Source: CALLVY01 sp937899855
GTDB lineage: Bacteria; Bacteroidota; Bacteroidia; Chitinophagales; Saprospiraceae
Reading direction: 5' to 3'
Assembly: GCA_039820405.1 (NCBI GenBank)
Contig: JBCBQC010000027.1
Location: 3,521 to 67,520, forward strand
Length of the DNA stretch: 64,000 nucleotides
Shown piece by piece: positions 1 to 9,004 of the stretch. Position numbers and translations under genes: made by a program. Numbering within the stretch: position 1 is the first letter of the stretch; each line of letters begins with the position of its first letter. The notes under the pieces were generated by a model. The model did no database searches and was not told where the DNA came from. It worked only from the letters and a program-made list of their open reading frames with translations.

Positions 1-2594
1 CCAACTTTCACGTCGACGCCCAGCAGACCGTCTACCTCTCCACCCAGTACCAAATCCTAAAAATCGACTCCAGTGGCCAAGCCCAGCGGCTCCATCGGGG
101 CCTCGGCTACCACATCTATCCTATTGAGGATCAATTCATCTACAACGTCATCGCCCATTCCCGCTTCCAGGATAACCCGCCCACGGATGAGGAGCGCGTC
201 GACTTTTGGCTCCACCGGGAAGGACGGTGGCTGCAAAAAACATTTCCGCTACCGCCAAAAAAGATAAAGCGTTTTCGCCACGGAAGAATCATGTCGTCCC
301 CCTCGGGAAAGCTGCTGTTTTCTCACAATGCGGACTTGTTTACCCTAAGCCCTACGCTCAAATTCACCCATACCCAAAGCCCCGACGATATCATCGCCAT
401 GACCGTACTCCACGACGGCCGGGTACTCGCCGGCTTGGTCAACCGAGCGGAGGGGGGTGGCCTGCTCGTCTTCCCCGATGACGATCACCTCTCCCCCCGC
501 GACGCCGAACGTTACCTGCCCCACTACTCCATCTCCGCCGTACTCGAGGATGAGGCCTACGGCCTGTGGTTCGCCAGCAACGAAAGCGGCATATTTTACT
601 GCCCCAATCCCGAACTCCGCATCTACAATACCACCACCGGCCTGTCCAGCAATTACGTTCGGGCCATCAGCACCAAGGATACGGCAGCAATATTTATCGG
701 CACCGACGATGGCAAGGTGTACCAGCTCGACCTCCACACACAATCGCTAGACTTGGTCCTAGAGCTCGACGAAGAGATCCACGACCTGCAATACGATACC
801 CTCCGGCAAACCCTTTGGGTGGGTAGCATCGCGGAGGCGCTACCCAACCAGTTCGCCCATCAAGGAACAAAGCCCTTTGACCTGCGACTGGTGCCGTCAA
901 AAAAATTCCAGCTCTTTCCCTCGGGCAAGCTGCTGGGCACTCAGTTTGGTACCAACGGTACTTACCAGTACCAGGTGGCGGAAGACCAGGTCCTCACTAC
1001 CGATTCAGTGCCTCCCTTTCCTTCGCAAAGGGCATTCTGCGTCTACGAGGATTTTCGGGGAAACGTCTGGGTCGGACGGTCGGGTGGCTTGTACCAATAC
1101 CACCGGGATACACTACTCCGAATCGACCACGAACACCCAGCCTTTAGGCTGCGAATCGAGGATATGCTGCAACTGGCGGACAGTACTTTTGTGCTCGGCA
1201 CTAAGGGGGCTGGGATTTTATTGTGGAAGGGAGCGCAGATCGTCCAGATTGATAAAGACGATGGCCTGACTTCCAATATGGTGGAAAAAATTTACCTCGA
1301 CGAGGCGCAAAACATCTGGGTCAGCACCCTCAATGGACTGAATCAACTCTTGCGCCAGCAGAATGGCCACTACCAAATCAATCGCTACACCACCGCCAAC
1401 GGCCTGCCCTCCAACGAGATCACGGACCTCACCTTCGCCGGAGAAGCCATCTGGATCGCCACGCCCCAAGGCTTGGCCTATCTTCCCCACTACCAAGCCA
1501 TCTCGCCCGGTACCAATCGGCAGCCCATCATCCAAGCCGTCCTCGTCAACAATGAGAACTACCCCGGCAAAGCTGGCCACGCACTCCCCCACTGGAAGTC
1601 CAATATTGAATTTCGCTACTTCACCATCGACTACACCCAAAACGGCAACATCCATTACCGTTACCGACTCCGGCCCAGCGATGCGTGGAGTTATTCGCAG
1701 GACCTTGCGGTCAACTACGCCGCGCTGGCGCCCGGTGCTTACCAGTTTGAGTTACAGTCTGCCAATACCGCCGGCCGGTGGAGCCCCTCCACCCGCTACT
1801 CGTTTGCCATCAGTCCGCCCTTTTGGAAAACGGCTTGGTTTATCGGCCTGGCCATCCTGAGTCTGGGGCTCCTGCTCCTGGGCCTGTACCGCTACCAAGT
1901 GCGCCAGATAAAGATCAAGGCCAATTTTGAACGCGACCTACAAAACCTCCGACAAGCTGCCCTCCGGGCCCAGATGAACCCCCACTTTATTTTCAACTGC
2001 CTCAATTCCATCCAAGGCTTCATCATCGCCAATGACCGCCGTACCGCAACCGATTACTTGGCCCGCTTTGCCCGGCTCATCCGGAGTATTTTGAATACCA
2101 GCCAGGAAAAACTCATCCCCATCGAAGCGGAAGTCGCCCTGCTGAAGGATTACACTTTTTTGGAAAACCTCCGCATGGAGCAACCCTTTGAGTTCAACCT
2201 CTCGATCGATCCCAAGATCGATACCTTCGAGCTGCGCATCCCCCCGCTGTTGACCCAGCCCCTCATTGAAAATGCCATCATCCACGGGCTGTCCACCTCC
2301 CCGCGCCGGGGGAAGATCGAAATCGCCTACCAGCTGGCAGAACGCTTTCTCCAAATCAGCGTACGGGACAATGGCGTTGGCCTGGCCGATTCCCAAGCGG
2401 GTCAGCAATCGAGCCTCCACCAATCGATGGGAGTCGACCTCATCCGCAAGCGCTTGGAGCTCCAAAATCAGGGCTTCCTGTCCAAGCCCTTCATCGCGTT
2501 TGGATCGCTGCGGGGGCGGGCGGGATGGCAGTACGGCACGGAGGTGACCATCAAGGTCTACACCGGTGATCCGGGGACCCCGTCGGTTCGGTAG
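1..2594 (+). CDS. Propeller-sensor histidine kinase (LytS/YehU type), 5' end outside window
   Basis: The frame is already open at base 3 and gives 864 residues before the stop, so the start lies upstream of the window. The visible N-terminal part up to about residue 510 is built of beta-propeller blades of the two-component-regulator type (IWVSTLNGLNQL, IWIATPQGLAYL, VWVGRSGGLYQY). A Y_Y_Y-like sandwich follows at about 540-590 (LAPGAYQFELQSAN), then one membrane helix at about 613-633, then a His_kinase domain with AQMNPHFIFNCLNSI (phospho-accepting His near 661), an N-box PLIENAIIHGL near 752 and a G-box DNGVGLAD near 789. Such proteins sense a periplasmic ligand and normally phosphorylate a LytTR response regulator; none is seen downstream, so the partner is probably upstream or elsewhere. 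An internal ATG at 291 falls inside the propeller and is not the true start. Confidence 0.9.
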   Translation, partial: NFHVDAQQTVYLSTQYQILKIDSSGQAQRLHRGLGYHIYPIEDQFIYNVIAHSRFQDNPPTDEERVDFWLHREGRWLQKTFPLPPKKIKRFRHGRIMSSPSGKLLFSHNADLFTLSPTLKFTHTQSPDDIIAMTVLHDGRVLAGLVNRAEGGGLLVFPDDDHLSPRDAERYLPHYSISAVLEDEAYGLWFASNESGIFYCPNPELRIYNTTTGLSSNYVRAISTKDTAAIFIGTDDGKVYQLDLHTQSLDLVLELDEEIHDLQYDTLRQTLWVGSIAEALPNQFAHQGTKPFDLRLVPSKKFQLFPSGKLLGTQFGTNGTYQYQVAEDQVLTTDSVPPFPSQRAFCVYEDFRGNVWVGRSGGLYQYHRDTLLRIDHEHPAFRLRIEDMLQLADSTFVLGTKGAGILLWKGAQIVQIDKDDGLTSNMVEKIYLDEAQNIWVSTLNGLNQLLRQQNGHYQINRYTTANGLPSNEITDLTFAGEAIWIATPQGLAYLPHYQAISPGTNRQPIIQAVLVNNENYPGKAGHALPHWKSNIEFRYFTIDYTQNGNIHYRYRLRPSDAWSYSQDLAVNYAALAPGAYQFELQSANTAGRWSPSTRYSFAISPPFWKTAWFIGLAILSLGLLLLGLYRYQVRQIKIKANFERDLQNLRQAALRAQMNPHFIFNCLNSIQGFIIANDRRTATDYLARFARLIRSILNTSQEKLIPIEAEVALLKDYTFLENLRMEQPFEFNLSIDPKIDTFELRIPPLLTQPLIENAIIHGLSTSPRRGKIEIAYQLAERFLQISVRDNGVGLADSQAGQQSSLHQSMGVDLIRKRLELQNQGFLSKPFIAFGSLRGRAGWQYGTEVTIKVYTGDPGTPSVR

Positions 2595-2617
2595 CAATTG
2601 CGGAGGGCCGCCCCCCG

Positions 2618-3610
2618 CTACGAAGCCGGCAGTAGCACCACATTGCCCCGCTTCCGCCCCGTATCCACGTAACGGTGCGCCTCCACCACCGCCCCCAAGG
2701 GATAGCGCTGATCGATCACCGCCCGCAGTTGTCCACTCTCGTACAAGCCTTTCAAATCGTGAAGCATGGCGCGCAGCTGAGGTTCGGGCAGCAGGCCCGT
2801 CGCCGCAAAGCGCGCCCTTTTAGCCCCCCACCAGCGCGTCCACAGCATCCGCAACAAGAGGGGTAGCCGCAGCACCGGCGATAAGTACTGCCCCTTGGGC
2901 CGCAGAGCTTCCTGACAGCGGGCAAAACTGGATTTTCCGATGGTATCAAAAATAACGTCGTAAGTCGATCGGGTCTTGGTAAAGTCTACCTCGGTATAGT
3001 CGATTACCGCATCCGCCCCCAGCGACTGGACCAGGGCCACGTTGCGCGTACTGCAGACGCCCGTCACCTCGGCGCCCAAGTGTTTGGCCAATTGCACTGC
3101 TGCGGTGCCCAAGCTGCCCGAAGCCCCATTGATCAGTACCTTTTGGCCGGGCCGTACTTGGGCCAGCTCCCGTAGGAAATTGAGGGAAGTCAGGGCGCCG
3201 TCACCGGCGGTGGCGGCCTCGGCAAAGGAGAGATTGGTGGGCTTTTCCACCACCACGCCATCTTCCGGTACGCAGACGTATTCCGCATTGGCGCTAAAGT
3301 GCAGGGTGGTCAGCCCGAATACGGCATCACCCACCCGAAACCGCCGAACGTCGCGGCCGGTAGCGCTTACCACCCCGGCAAAGCAAGTCCCCGGAATCAC
3401 TTGCTTGGGGCGGCGCCAGCCCAAAAACAGCCGGGCAAAACGGGGTACCCCGCGGCGCATGAGGGTGTCGGCTGCCGTCACCGGCGTGGCTCGAATTTGG
3501 ACCAAAATTTCGTCCGCTTGAGGTTGGGGTTGGGCAAATTCTCGGACTTGGAGTACTTGGGGGGAGCCGTAGCCCGTGATCGCGATGGCTTTCATTTTGA
3601 GGTCAGTCAT
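2618..3610 (-). CDS. Zinc-independent MDR family NAD(P)H quinone oxidoreductase-like protein
   Basis: A 330-residue medium-chain dehydrogenase/reductase. The N-terminal GroES-like fold (MKAIAITGYGSPQVLQ, then GTCFAGVVSATG) is followed by a Rossmann domain with GASGSLGTAAVQLAKHLGA, the nucleotide-binding loop. The cysteine/histidine zinc ligands of alcohol dehydrogenases are not evident, which points to the quinone oxidoreductase branch (NADPH-dependent reduction of quinones or enones). Two starts are possible: the ATG at 3610, which has an AAAGGAA tract just upstream, or the ATG five codons later at 3595, which starts at the usual family N terminus. It is convergent with the sensor kinase and is followed upstream by the cyclase/AraC gene on the same strand. 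The substrate cannot be told from sequence. Confidence 0.85.
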   Translation of the reverse strand: MTDLKMKAIAITGYGSPQVLQVREFAQPQPQADEILVQIRATPVTAADTLMRRGVPRFARLFLGWRRPKQVIPGTCFAGVVSATGRDVRRFRVGDAVFGLTTLHFSANAEYVCVPEDGVVVEKPTNLSFAEAATAGDGALTSLNFLRELAQVRPGQKVLINGASGSLGTAAVQLAKHLGAEVTGVCSTRNVALVQSLGADAVIDYTEVDFTKTRSTYDVIFDTIGKSSFARCQEALRPKGQYLSPVLRLPLLLRMLWTRWWGAKRARFAATGLLPEPQLRAMLHDLKGLYESGQLRAVIDQRYPLGAVVEAHRYVDTGRKRGNVVLLPAS

Positions 3611-3712
3611 TTCCTTTGTTTTTGAGGTGAGAAAAAACTTCTTAGCGAAGCATTTGCACTACAAAGGACGCCCTTTCGACGGGGCCAATCGTTCGGATTT
3701 TGAAATCCGAAC

Positions 3713-6055
3713 CTATTCCCCCACCACCGACCGCCAGTAGGCACGCGGGGTTTGTCCCATCTTCTTTTTGAAAAAAGTATTGAATACGGTTTTGGAGTTG
3801 AAACCGCTGTCGTAGGCCAGGCCAAGCAGGGTCAGGTGGCGATTGGCGGGGTCGGCCACCTTGGCCTTGAAGGCCTCCAGCCGGTACGCGTTGACGTAGG
3901 CCGAAAAATTTTGGTCCAATCCTCGGTTGAGCACTTGCGACAGCTGGTTGGGGGGCAGGTCCAGTTGCTGGGCCAGGTCGCGGAGTGTCAAATCAGGGCG
4001 CAGGTAGGGCTTTTCGGTGGTCATCAAACCTTCCAATCGCTGGCGGTAATGGGGCAAATCGGCCTCGGCCACCAGGCTTTTTTTGTAGCCCCGCTTCGCG
4101 GGAAAAGCAGTCGTCCGTTCGCCCAGGACCCGCCGCATCAACTCCTGGAACCGGGAATGGGGACGCAGCGGAATCAACAGCGGTTCGGCGTAGAGGTAAA
4201 CCATCATCGGCAAACGCAGCGCAATCCCCTCCTCAATCAGCTCCAAGGCCGCCGCCACCTCCCCCAGCGCCGTCCGACACAGGATGAGCAGATGGACCGC
4301 CCGCTCCACCAAGCCTCCCGCCCGAGCTGCTTCCAAACGCTCGATGCCCACCCGCGCCGACCGGTAGTCCTGTAGGGTAGCCTGCGCCAAAGTCGTGCCC
4401 CCCAATTTCATCAAGTCCTCCCCCTCCTCCGTCGGCAGGGCTTGAAAGTAGCGTAAGCCCTCCGCTCCTCGCCCCAGCAACAGCAGGGCCTGGCCGTAGT
4501 ACAAGGTCGAAGCCATAAAGGCGGGATTCAAGTCCCGCGCCCGAGCGAAGCATTCCAGCGCCGCCTCGTAACGTTCCTCCGTGTAGTAGATGTAGCCTTG
4601 CAAGTGGTGATTGATGGCGGAAAAAGGATCCAGTTGCAGGGCCGTATCAATATAGTTCCGGGCGGCCTCGGCCTTGCGCTCGGCCACCAGTACGGAGGCT
4701 ACCGACTGGTAGTATTCCACCGTTGGCCGCAGCTCAAAAGAGCGATTCAGGTGTTGGTAAGTCCGTGTAAAATCCCAGTCTTGGAGAAAGGCAATGTAGG
4801 ATAGATGCAGTTGGCACTCGGGCAGGTCTTCCTCCAGCGCAATCGCGCGATCCAGAAAGCTTTTGCCCCGGGCGAAGGCCTCGCCGGCCGGCATCAGGCC
4901 AATGGTCCCGAAGAGCGCGTAGCCCAGGTGCATCGCCAAATGGGCCAGGGCAAAGTCTGGTTGCTGGCTCAAGATGTCCTCCAGTAGGGCCAGCCCCCGC
5001 TCCAGATCGGGTTTGGTCATCTTTAGGAGGTGGTAGCGGCTGCGCAGGTAGCGGCGGTAGGCCTCTACCGGCACCGGTGGCGCCTCCACCAATTGTGCCC
5101 CCACTTCAAAATGCCCCAGGTGCTCCCGTAGCCGATCCGCGATCAGTAGGCTGATCTCGTCCTGAACGGCAAAAATATCCGCTACCGAACGGTCAAAGCG
5201 CTCCGACCAAAATTGGTAGTCCTCCTCCACATCCACCAGTTGCGCAGTGATCCGCAGCTTTGATCCCGCCAGGCGAATACTGCCTTCCAGAATGGTCGAT
5301 ACGTTGAGCTCCCGACCGATCTGGCGAATTGGGATGTTCTTGCCCTTAAAGAAAAAAGAAGAGGTGCGCGAGGTGACCTTCAGGCCCTCCACCCGCGATA
5401 GGGCGTTGATGATTTCCTCGGTCATGCCATCGCTAAAGTATTCGGTCGCCTCATCCGCACTGCGATTGACCAGGGGCAAAACCGCCAGCGAATGGCGGGC
5501 CCGTCGCTGCTTACCCCGCAGCTCCGCCCGGCGGGGAATTTTCAAACCTTCCCCCACCACCGCAAAGACCTCGACGGGGCGCTCGATGTTCTTCAGCTCA
5601 AAGCGCCCCAGCGACTGCGTCCCAATGCGGGGATGGTTGCGGAGCTCCACCGTCAGGCGATCGGACAGCAGGATGGCTCCCGCCAGCCCCATCCCCTCGA
5701 TCCGCGAAGCCAAATTGACCCCGTCCCCGTAGATCTCCGTTCCGTCAAAAACGATGTCCCCCAGGTGCAGACCAATCCGCAGCGGGACCTTTTCCGTAGC
5801 CTCCCGCAATCCTCGCTGGATGGCGATGGCGCATTCCACCGCCGCGACGCCGCTTTCAAAAACGCTCAGCGTCCCATCTCCAAAGTACTGTAAAATCTCG
5901 CCCCGGTGCAGCTGGTGTTGCTCCTCAAAGACCCGCCGGTGCTGACGGCGAAGGGCAACGGCTTGGGCTTCACTGCGCTGCATCAAGGCGGTGTAACCCA
6001 CGATATCGGTAAACATGATGGCGGCGAGGCGGCGATGGGGAGTATCGGTGGTCAT
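3713..6055 (-). CDS. Class III nucleotide cyclase - TolB-like - TPR - AraC fusion regulator
   Basis: A 780-residue multidomain protein. Residues about 10-160 form a class III adenylate/guanylate cyclase domain: FTDIVGYT with Asp17, YFGDGT with Asp60 (metal ligands) and GDGVNLASR with Asn114 and Arg118 (transition-state residues) are all present, so catalysis looks possible. Residues about 185-310 match the N-terminal TolB-like domain that often follows such cyclases (AVLPLVNRSADEATEYFSDG, TILEGSIRLAGSKLRI). About 330-620 are TPR-like helices. The last 95 residues are an AraC-type double helix-turn-helix (LTLRDLAQQLDLPPNQLSQV, GLAYDSGFNSKTVFNTFFKK). No transmembrane helix is obvious. Cyclase-TolB-TPR proteins are known; the DNA-binding end replaces a separate cAMP receptor and suggests a one-protein signalling and transcription switch (inference). 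Confidence 0.88.
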   Translation of the reverse strand: MTTDTPHRRLAAIMFTDIVGYTALMQRSEAQAVALRRQHRRVFEEQHQLHRGEILQYFGDGTLSVFESGVAAVECAIAIQRGLREATEKVPLRIGLHLGDIVFDGTEIYGDGVNLASRIEGMGLAGAILLSDRLTVELRNHPRIGTQSLGRFELKNIERPVEVFAVVGEGLKIPRRAELRGKQRRARHSLAVLPLVNRSADEATEYFSDGMTEEIINALSRVEGLKVTSRTSSFFFKGKNIPIRQIGRELNVSTILEGSIRLAGSKLRITAQLVDVEEDYQFWSERFDRSVADIFAVQDEISLLIADRLREHLGHFEVGAQLVEAPPVPVEAYRRYLRSRYHLLKMTKPDLERGLALLEDILSQQPDFALAHLAMHLGYALFGTIGLMPAGEAFARGKSFLDRAIALEEDLPECQLHLSYIAFLQDWDFTRTYQHLNRSFELRPTVEYYQSVASVLVAERKAEAARNYIDTALQLDPFSAINHHLQGYIYYTEERYEAALECFARARDLNPAFMASTLYYGQALLLLGRGAEGLRYFQALPTEEGEDLMKLGGTTLAQATLQDYRSARVGIERLEAARAGGLVERAVHLLILCRTALGEVAAALELIEEGIALRLPMMVYLYAEPLLIPLRPHSRFQELMRRVLGERTTAFPAKRGYKKSLVAEADLPHYRQRLEGLMTTEKPYLRPDLTLRDLAQQLDLPPNQLSQVLNRGLDQNFSAYVNAYRLEAFKAKVADPANRHLTLLGLAYDSGFNSKTVFNTFFKKKMGQTPRAYWRSVVGE

Positions 6056-6177
6056 AAGCGGCGGAAGCCCGGTGTTTGGTGCTTACCTAAACTTACAAAT
6101 TTATCCCCAAACCCGAGGCGTCCCAGCCGAGTCTTTACCATTTGCCCGAGCCCACCAAAACTTTTTCACCGGATGGT

Positions 6178-7218
6178 TTAACGCGGGAGGCGGTAGATGT
6201 AAAAGGGGGGACGCCCCTCGTCTTCACCACCGGTAAAGGCGGGGGTTTTGTGGAGCTGGTTGACGGTGATGTACACCGCCCCGTCGGGGCCGAGGGCGAC
6301 ATTATCCGGCCAGTCGATTTTGGAGCTTCGGTAGAAGGGCTTGAGTTCTCCGGCGGCGGTGAGCAGGTCGACGCCCTGGTGCTGGAGATTGGTAAAGTAG
6401 TGATTGCCCGCCGCATCGGTACAGGCCCCATCCGATACGGGCTTGGGCCCCGCCACCTTGATGGCCCGGGAAATCGCGTAATCCGTAGCGCCTTCCCGAA
6501 ATAGGGAGGCGGGGACTTGGTACCAGGTCGTACCGTTCATCGCGCCGTAGTAGAGGGTATTTTTATCACTACTCAGGGTGATGGGGTTGATGGCGACGCG
6601 GGCGGGGCTACCGGCGAAGTAAACCAATTGGCCCTGGATGACCATGTCGACGTTTTCCGTCAGGACGCTCTCGTCGGCAAAACGACGCAGTTCCTTGGTG
6701 CGGGTATTGAGGGCCAGGATACCGGGATTGGCAATATCGGCGAGGTAGATCCAGCCGTTCTTTTCGTCTACCGCCAGGTCCTGGATAAAGCTGCTGGCGG
6801 GAGCGAGCTCGGCGGGAAAATCGTAGCGAAAAACTTCCTTGCGACTGGCGATGTCAAAGCCAAAGAGGCGGGTCGTACCGAGATTGAGTCCCATATCGAT
6901 GATCCACAGGACGTTGTTGCCGTCGATTCGGATGCCCAGGGGGGTATCGAGTTTATCCGGGGAAGGAGTGGGGGTGCTGCGTTGGTATTCGGTATTGGGG
7001 AAGGCTTCGAATTGCTGGGGGCTGGTGATTTCTACCAACTGGATGCTGGGATTGCCCAGGGGGTGAATGGTGGAGAACACCCGTCCGTCGGCGCTGACCG
7101 CTACGTTACCGGGGCGGATGGCCAACTCGGCAACGACGCTGAGATCGGCGCCGTCCTGTGCCAGGGTGGAGAAAGCGCAAGTCGAAAGAAAGAGGAAAAA
7201 GAAGATTGTTTTTTTCAT
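6178..7218 (-). CDS. Major royal jelly / yellow-type secreted protein
   Basis: A 346-residue protein with a clear signal peptide (MKKTIFFFLFLSTCAFSTLAQ, cleavage after about residue 20). The rest reads as a six-bladed propeller of the yellow/major royal jelly family: RPGNVAVSADGRVF, LGIRIDGNNVLWIIDMG, IQDLAVDEKNGWIYLADIAN, SDGACTDAAGNHYFTN, DNVALGPDGAVYITVN. Bacterial members are usually annotated as L-dopachrome tautomerase-related or SMP/gluconolactonase-like; substrate and activity are mostly unknown. It is divergent from the AraC-type regulator that starts at 7387, with about 170 bases between them, so that regulator is the obvious candidate to control it. Confidence 0.82.
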   Translation of the reverse strand: MKKTIFFFLFLSTCAFSTLAQDGADLSVVAELAIRPGNVAVSADGRVFSTIHPLGNPSIQLVEITSPQQFEAFPNTEYQRSTPTPSPDKLDTPLGIRIDGNNVLWIIDMGLNLGTTRLFGFDIASRKEVFRYDFPAELAPASSFIQDLAVDEKNGWIYLADIANPGILALNTRTKELRRFADESVLTENVDMVIQGQLVYFAGSPARVAINPITLSSDKNTLYYGAMNGTTWYQVPASLFREGATDYAISRAIKVAGPKPVSDGACTDAAGNHYFTNLQHQGVDLLTAAGELKPFYRSSKIDWPDNVALGPDGAVYITVNQLHKTPAFTGGEDEGRPPFYIYRLPR

Positions 7219-7361
7219 GATCCTTTGGGAATAAGTGAATGGCGAATAATGCCGTAAAAATGGACTTTTGCCATTCTGATTTTGGGGTATAAAAAAAGGC
7301 TAATTTGGTAAAATCCAAGGTTTGTATGCGGAGATACTGGCATGAGGGTCGACTTTTTGGC

Positions 7362-7369
7362 TACATTTG
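7362..7369 (+). promoter_or_regulatory. Bacteroidota -7 box TACATTTG upstream of the AraC gene
   Basis: A perfect TAnnTTTG box lies 17 bases before the ATG at 7387. No good TTG box is seen about 19 bases further up, so the call rests on the -7 element alone. Its place between the ATG at 7342 and the ATG at 7387 argues for the later start. Confidence 0.4.
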
Positions 7370-7386
7370 TTCAAAACGCGACCAAA

Positions 7387-8268
7387 ATGCAGGTTTTAGA
7401 GGCCTACCGACCCTTCGAAATACAAGAAATTGACCTGGCCACCTGGCGACAACGCCCGGTAAAAAATAACTTTTTTGAGCTGGTGCTCATCAAAACCGGA
7501 TCGGGTACCCAGTGTATCAATTACAATGATTACCCCTACGAGGCGGGCAGTCTATTTTTACTGCCTCCCCTCCAGTGTCACTCCTTTCAGATCGACCAGC
7601 CCACTCGCTTCGTCTTTCTAAAATTTACCTCCGACTTCTTCCGAGCCGACGCCGGCCCCACCGTCAATCAATCCGAATGGTTCCGAGAGGCCGCCTACAT
7701 CTTATCCAACTACAACCAACTCCCCGGCGACATCATCCACAGCGACCTGGACCGCCAGCACTGCCGTACCCTCATCGAGCTCATCCTCGCCGAGCAACGC
7801 AACTACGGCCCCGGCTCCATCCCCCTGATCAAAAGCCTGATGACCAGCATTTTGGAAATCTTGCTCCGCAACATCAAGCGCGGGGCCTTCTACGAAGTCA
7901 AAGTAGGGGCCGATCAAGACGAACGCATCACCAGACTCCTCAGCTACATCAACGAACACATCGGAGAACCCCAATTGCTGCGCGTCGAACGGCTGGCTAA
8001 AACCTTTCTCCTTTCGCCAACCTACCTCAGCGAGTTTTTTCGTAAAAAAGTCCAGATGTCTTTGCGAGAATACATCATCAAGGCCCGCCTCAAATTGGTG
8101 GAAATCCGCCTGCTCCATTCCAACTACACCCTCACCGAAATTGCGGACGAACTGAGTTTTACCGACGTCAGTCACCTTTCCAAAACCTTTAAAAAATACG
8201 TGGGGCTATCGATCCGGGATTTTAAAAAACGGGGAGAGTACTGCCTGCTCAAACGCAGCACTTGTTGA
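7387..8268 (+). CDS. AraC family transcriptional regulator with cupin sensor domain
   Basis: A 293-residue regulator. The N-terminal part is a cupin-like sensing domain (FFELVLIKTGSGTQCINY, GSLFLLPPLQCHSFQID). The C-terminal 100 residues are an AraC double helix-turn-helix: LLRVERLAKTFLLSPTYLSE and then LTEIADELSFTDVSHLSKTF followed by FKKYVGLSIRDFKK. I prefer the ATG at 7387 over the in-frame ATG at 7342 because the family normally begins close to this point and a promoter box sits between the two. The gene is divergent from the royal-jelly-type gene and may regulate it. The effector is unknown. Confidence 0.88.
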   Translation: MQVLEAYRPFEIQEIDLATWRQRPVKNNFFELVLIKTGSGTQCINYNDYPYEAGSLFLLPPLQCHSFQIDQPTRFVFLKFTSDFFRADAGPTVNQSEWFREAAYILSNYNQLPGDIIHSDLDRQHCRTLIELILAEQRNYGPGSIPLIKSLMTSILEILLRNIKRGAFYEVKVGADQDERITRLLSYINEHIGEPQLLRVERLAKTFLLSPTYLSEFFRKKVQMSLREYIIKARLKLVEIRLLHSNYTLTEIADELSFTDVSHLSKTFKKYVGLSIRDFKKRGEYCLLKRSTC

Positions 8269-8292
8269 GCAGCACCCCCAGTAGCGCACCAC

Positions 8293-8829
8293 TCAGCTCG
8301 AAGGAGACCGCCCCTTCCGGGCGCGCTTTTGCTTGAAGTAAGCCTTGTCGGCTACGTAGATCGTCTTTTTGACCTCGCAGAATACTTGGTCCCCAGCTTG
8401 GTTGGTCAGCCGCGTAGTTTTGACGATTTCGATTTCCTTTTCTTCCGCCACCCGACGACGAATGTCGGCCAATTCCTCCGGCGCGTAACAAAAGCTGGCG
8501 TAGAGGTTTTCTCGCGCCGGTCTTTTAAACGCAATTTCGGCACTCTTATCCCAAACGATGTAACGGTCGTCCAACAGATTGATCAACTGAACCATCGGGA
8601 TGGGGTCGACGGCGGCGAACATGCTACCTCCAAAAATGGAGTTGACAAAATTGCGATTGCGATAGCTGATGGGGAGCACGATGTCGATGCGCAGCAAATC
8701 CTTCGAAGCGTGAATAATCCGGGCCGTCGTTCGCCGGTACATGGGGGACCAGTTGAAACCGTACTTGAAGAGGACATCCTTGCTAAAGTATCGGACGCCG
8801 TAGGCCGCAATTTTTTGATAGATCGACAT
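8293..8829 (-). CDS. DUF4442 hotdog-fold thioesterase-like protein
   Basis: A 178-residue protein without signal peptide. NRNFVNSIFGGSMFAAVDPI is the typical DUF4442 (YiiD C-terminal/thioesterase-like) core and IVWDKSAEIAFKRPARENLY is the second conserved block. Members have a hotdog fold and are thought to act on acyl-CoA or acyl-ACP, although few have been tested. It is convergent with the AraC gene (24 bases apart) and divergent from the sigma factor. A TACCTTGT sequence about 40 bases upstream of the start resembles a weak -7 box. Confidence 0.8.
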   Translation of the reverse strand: MSIYQKIAAYGVRYFSKDVLFKYGFNWSPMYRRTTARIIHASKDLLRIDIVLPISYRNRNFVNSIFGGSMFAAVDPIPMVQLINLLDDRYIVWDKSAEIAFKRPARENLYASFCYAPEELADIRRRVAEEKEIEIVKTTRLTNQAGDQVFCEVKKTIYVADKAYFKQKRARKGRSPSS

Positions 8830-9004
8830 GGGGATACGGATTTAATGGGCGATTTTCCAGCACAAGGTAAGCTTTTTTCTAGCGGGGTGGGCGTCGTCCC
8901 TCGGTTTTTAGCACGCGCCCCCCGCTCCATGGGTACTTCCCAAAAAATTAGTCCCCTCCACCGAAGGATTCCCTCTTTTTTGACGTCTACAGAGAAGAAG
9001 ATGA

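Noticed and set aside
7342..7386. Earlier start for the AraC gene at 7342
   Set aside because: The 15 residues before 7387 lack homologous character and a -7 box lies between the two.
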